In this document: positions 29,371-30,922 of the stretch, one piece after another
How positions within the stretch are numbered: the stretch's first letter is position 1
Layout of the letters: every line of letters begins with the position of its first letter
DNA from: DATHVI01 sp035461385
GTDB taxonomy: Bacteria; Actinomycetota; Thermoleophilia; Solirubrobacterales; 70-9
Assembly: GCA_035461385.1 (NCBI GenBank)
Contig: DATHVI010000032.1
Location: forward strand, 1 to 30,922
Direction of reading: 5' to 3'
DNA: 30,922 nucleotides
Translations under genes and position numbers: made by a program
Notes under the pieces: generated by a model
What the model was told of the DNA's origin: nothing
The model's input: only the letters and a program-made list of their open reading frames with translations
The model's database searches: none

Positions 29371-30005
29371 TCCCGAAGCCGAAAAGCGGGGCCGGGGCGC
29401 TGTTCGAGCTCGTCCTGATCGTCGGCATGGCGATCGGGCTCGCGCTGGTGATCCAGGCGTTCGTGATCAAGCCCTACCAGATCCCGTCGGAGTCGATGGA
29501 GCCGACGCTCGATCCAGGCCAGCGCGTCCTCGTCAACCGGTTCGGCTACCGGTTCGGGGACCCGTCGGTCGGCGACGTGGTCGTCTTCCACCCCCCGGTC
29601 GGCGCGGTGCCGGCGGACCGCTCCGATCCCAACCAGCCGCTCGGCGGCCAATGCGGTGTCGAGAAGAACTCGGACCAGGTGTGCCCGGAGCCCCACGACG
29701 AGGAGGCGAACACGAACTTCATCAAGCGGATCGTCGCCGGCCCCGGCGACCGGCTGCGGATCGAGGACGGGATCCCGATCGTCAACGGCGAGCCGGCCCA
29801 GGAGGACTTCATCGTCCCGTGCGGCAACGGAGGCGGATGCCAGTTCCCCGAGGAGATCGAGATTCCACCCGATCATTACTTCATGATGGGCGACAACCGT
29901 GGACACAGCGACGACAGCCGGTTCTGGGGCCCGGTCCCCCGCGACTGGATCATCGGCGAAGCCTTCTTCACCTATTGGCCCGTCAACCGGGTCGGGCTCC
30001 TCTGA
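29367..30005 (+). CDS. lepB: signal peptidase I
   Basis: Membrane-anchored Ser-Lys protease that removes signal peptides on the outer face of the membrane. The catalytic Ser lies in IPSESMEPTL and the Lys in FIKRIVAGPGDRL; VGDVVVFHPP and MGDNRGHSDDSRFWGPV complete the family boxes. A poorly conserved ~35-residue insert with two cysteines (about 29640-29700) precedes the Lys motif. The first ATG (29427) would cut the membrane helix short. The frame continues upstream through ALFELVLIVGMAIGLALVIQ, as in homologues, to a CTG at 29367 overlapping the rplS stop (CTGA), with no ATG, GTG or TTG in between. I therefore propose CTG, with 29427 as the conventional alternative. Confidence 0.88.
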   Translation: MIPKPKSGAGALFELVLIVGMAIGLALVIQAFVIKPYQIPSESMEPTLDPGQRVLVNRFGYRFGDPSVGDVVVFHPPVGAVPADRSDPNQPLGGQCGVEKNSDQVCPEPHDEEANTNFIKRIVAGPGDRLRIEDGIPIVNGEPAQEDFIVPCGNGGGCQFPEEIEIPPDHYFMMGDNRGHSDDSRFWGPVPRDWIIGEAFFTYWPVNRVGLL

Positions 30006-30729
30006 GGCCGGAGACCGCCGCCGGCAGTCCGGCCCCTCAGCCGCCGCCCGCAAGCGGCGCCGTCGCCGCGCCGCGCGACTGTTCCGCTTCGACCGCTCGC
30101 TCGGCGCGCGTTACGTCGCCGGCGCCGACGAGGCGGGCCGGGGGTCGCTCGCCGGCCCGCTGGTCGCGGCCGCGGTGCTGATCGACTACGAGCGCCTCAG
30201 CCTCCGCGACCGTCGCGCCCTCGGCGAGCTCGACGACTCGAAGCAGCGGACCCCCGATGAGCGCGAGCAGCTCTACCCGGCGGTGGTCCGGGCCGCCGAG
30301 CGGGTCGCGGTCACGGTCCGCTGCGTGCGCGGAATCGACTCGCGCGGCCTCCACGTCACCAACCTCGCTGCACTCGGCCGCTGCCTCGAGCGGGTCTCGA
30401 TCCCCGGGGCGGTCTGCCTCACTGACGGCTTTCCGGTCCCGCGTTGCCCGGTCGACCACCGGCCGGTCATCGACGGCGACGCCCGCAGCGCGGCGATCGC
30501 CGCCGCCTCCGTGGTCGCCAAGGTCACCCGGGACCGCTACATGCGAAGCGTCGACGAGAACTACCCGGGCTTCGGCTTCGCCGGCAACGCCGGCTACTCG
30601 ACCCCCGAGCACCGCGCCGCGATCCTCGAGCTCGGCCCGTCCGACCTCCACCGGCGCTCGTTCCAGTCGATCGCCTACAGCCAGCTCGAATTGGACCCGC
30701 CACCTCCTCCGCTCCCGCCGGATACGTGA
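29899..30729 (+). CDS. rnhB: ribonuclease HII (start uncertain)
   Basis: Cleaves the RNA strand of RNA-DNA hybrids and removes single ribonucleotides. The catalytic domain runs from about 30085: YVAGADEAGRGSLAGPLVAAAV (active-site Asp-Glu), LDDSKQRTPDERE, the acid in LTDGFPVP, and AAASVVAKVTRDRYM (the Ser-Val-Val-Ala-Lys box), then NAGYSTPEH and HRRSFQ. The Asp after KVTRD is present. The coordinates show the longest frame. Its ATG (29899) lies 107 nt inside lepB and adds ~60 Ser/Gly- and Arg-rich residues unlike the family. No ATG, GTG or TTG exists between there and the conserved domain; a CTG at 30079 gives LFRFDRSLGARYVAGADEAG and is the plausible start. The stop is followed at once by hairpins. 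Confidence 0.85.
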   Translation: MDTATTAGSGARSPATGSSAKPSSPIGPSTGSGSSEAGDRRRQSGPSAAARKRRRRRAARLFRFDRSLGARYVAGADEAGRGSLAGPLVAAAVLIDYERLSLRDRRALGELDDSKQRTPDEREQLYPAVVRAAERVAVTVRCVRGIDSRGLHVTNLAALGRCLERVSIPGAVCLTDGFPVPRCPVDHRPVIDGDARSAAIAAASVVAKVTRDRYMRSVDENYPGFGFAGNAGYSTPEHRAAILELGPSDLHRRSFQSIAYSQLELDPPPPPLPPDT

Positions 30730-30731
30730 TC

Positions 30732-30750
30732 CGGCGGCGTTGCGCCGCCG
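30732..30750 (+). terminator. hairpin after rnhB (probable terminator)
   Basis: Perfect 8-bp stem CGGCGGCG/CGCCGCCG with loop TTG, starting 3 bp after the rnhB stop. No T run. Its core is the reverse complement of the rpmB-leader hairpin at 8718-8732. Confidence 0.5.
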
Positions 30751-30763
30751 CAGATGCAGGTAA

Positions 30764-30778
30764 GGCGCCGTAGGCGCC
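30764..30778. terminator. second hairpin in the rnhB 3' region
   Basis: GGCGCC-GTA-GGCGCC, a 6-bp stem with a triloop, 14 bp after the first hairpin. It can fold on both strands and lies between convergent genes. Confidence 0.35.
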
Positions 30779-30793
30779 GCAAGTGGCTCCATG

Positions 30794-30814
30794 GCCCGTG
30801 GCTACGCCGCGGGC
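30794..30814. terminator. third hairpin in the rnhB 3' region, relative of the rpmB terminator
   Basis: GCCCGTGGC pairs with GCCGCGGGC (one G-T pair) around loop TAC. Loop, inner stem and following ACC match the hairpin after rpmB (8968-8988). With the two hairpins before it, it forms a triple stem-loop block between rnhB (+) and the reverse-strand gene. Confidence 0.45.
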
Positions 30815-30859
30815 ACCTCGATGAGCTCCCGCGGCCGGGGTGCGGGGTTGCGACCGCCC

Positions 30860-30922
30860 TTAGAACGCGCCGCGCAGGTGCTGCCATTCGATCGGCCGAC
30901 CGGTGGCGTCGACGCGGACGCC
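30860..30922 (-). CDS. C-terminal end of a probable YraN (UPF0102) family protein, cut by the window edge
   Basis: The reverse-strand frame is open from the window edge to a TAA at 30860-30862 and encodes GVRVDATGRPIEWQHLRGAF at its end. YraN proteins, predicted nuclease-fold proteins of unknown role, commonly finish with a strand followed by IEHI.NAF-like residues, and yraN often lies beside rnhB. The ending here (..PIEWQHLRGAF) fits that pattern. Only 20 residues are visible, so the call is tentative. The opposite orientation to rnhB is not the usual arrangement. Confidence 0.45.
   Translation of the reverse strand, partial: GVRVDATGRPIEWQHLRGAF

Overview
The window is a GC-rich (roughly 70% G+C by eye), densely packed bacterial housekeeping region with no rRNA, tRNA, insertion sequence or prophage that I can see. 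Gene content and order point to an actinobacterium. There is a SepIVA-like coiled-coil gene next to the yceD-rpmF-plsX-acpP-rnc-smc-ftsY block, and an fmt-rsmB-rpe-ribD order also found in mycobacteria. The exported protein at 20929 carries the 'YANV..TLALF.AL..GAYA' N-terminus that I associate with class Thermoleophilia (Solirubrobacterales and relatives). That class-level call is inference.

Layout. (1) 1-3155 (+): fmt (5' cut), rsmB, three tandem 53-bp cassettes each holding an 18-codon mini-ORF, a small zinc-ribbon gene and rpe. (2) 3163-4968 (-): a CPA1-type K+/H+ or Na+/H+ antiporter, convergent with rpe. (3) 5043-8631 (+): riboflavin operon ribD-ribE-ribBA-ribH without a visible FMN riboswitch. 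(4) 8748-14185 (+): rpmB, a DhaL/FakA (YloV) kinase subunit, recG, rsmD, two mini-ORFs (one a fourth copy of the cassette) and coaD. (5) 14288-14755 (+): SepIVA-like gene, facing a reverse-strand methyltransferase. (6) 15474-18406 (+): yceD, rpmF, plsX, acpP, rnc. (7) 18481-27311 (+): a short SMC, a small exported protein, ftsY, a 1080-residue secreted GH43-type protein and ffh. (8) 27372-30729 (+): rpsP, khpA, trmD, rplS, lepB, rnhB. It ends against the tail of a probable yraN gene on the reverse strand.

Functionally the window joins translation and ribosome maturation (fmt, rsmB, rsmD, rpmB, rpmF, yceD, rpsP, khpA, trmD, rplS), co-translational export (ffh, ftsY, lepB), riboflavin and CoA synthesis, fatty-acid/phospholipid start-up (plsX, acpP, FakA-like), and chromosome/RNA upkeep (smc, recG, rnhB, rnc). 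Many junctions are 4-nt stop/start overlaps. Several separately transcribed genes have a TANNNT box only 7-13 nt before the start codon and no Shine-Dalgarno, suggesting leaderless messages.

The most unusual items are: the repeated 53-bp translational-coupling cassette encoding VNERHSCRESS.CREVLK-like peptides, at two sites 11.5 kb apart; a 791-residue SMC with no recognisable hinge; an RNase III with two metal-binding acidic residues replaced; a GH43 gene wedged between ftsY and ffh; and an L19 with a roughly 100-residue acidic tail.
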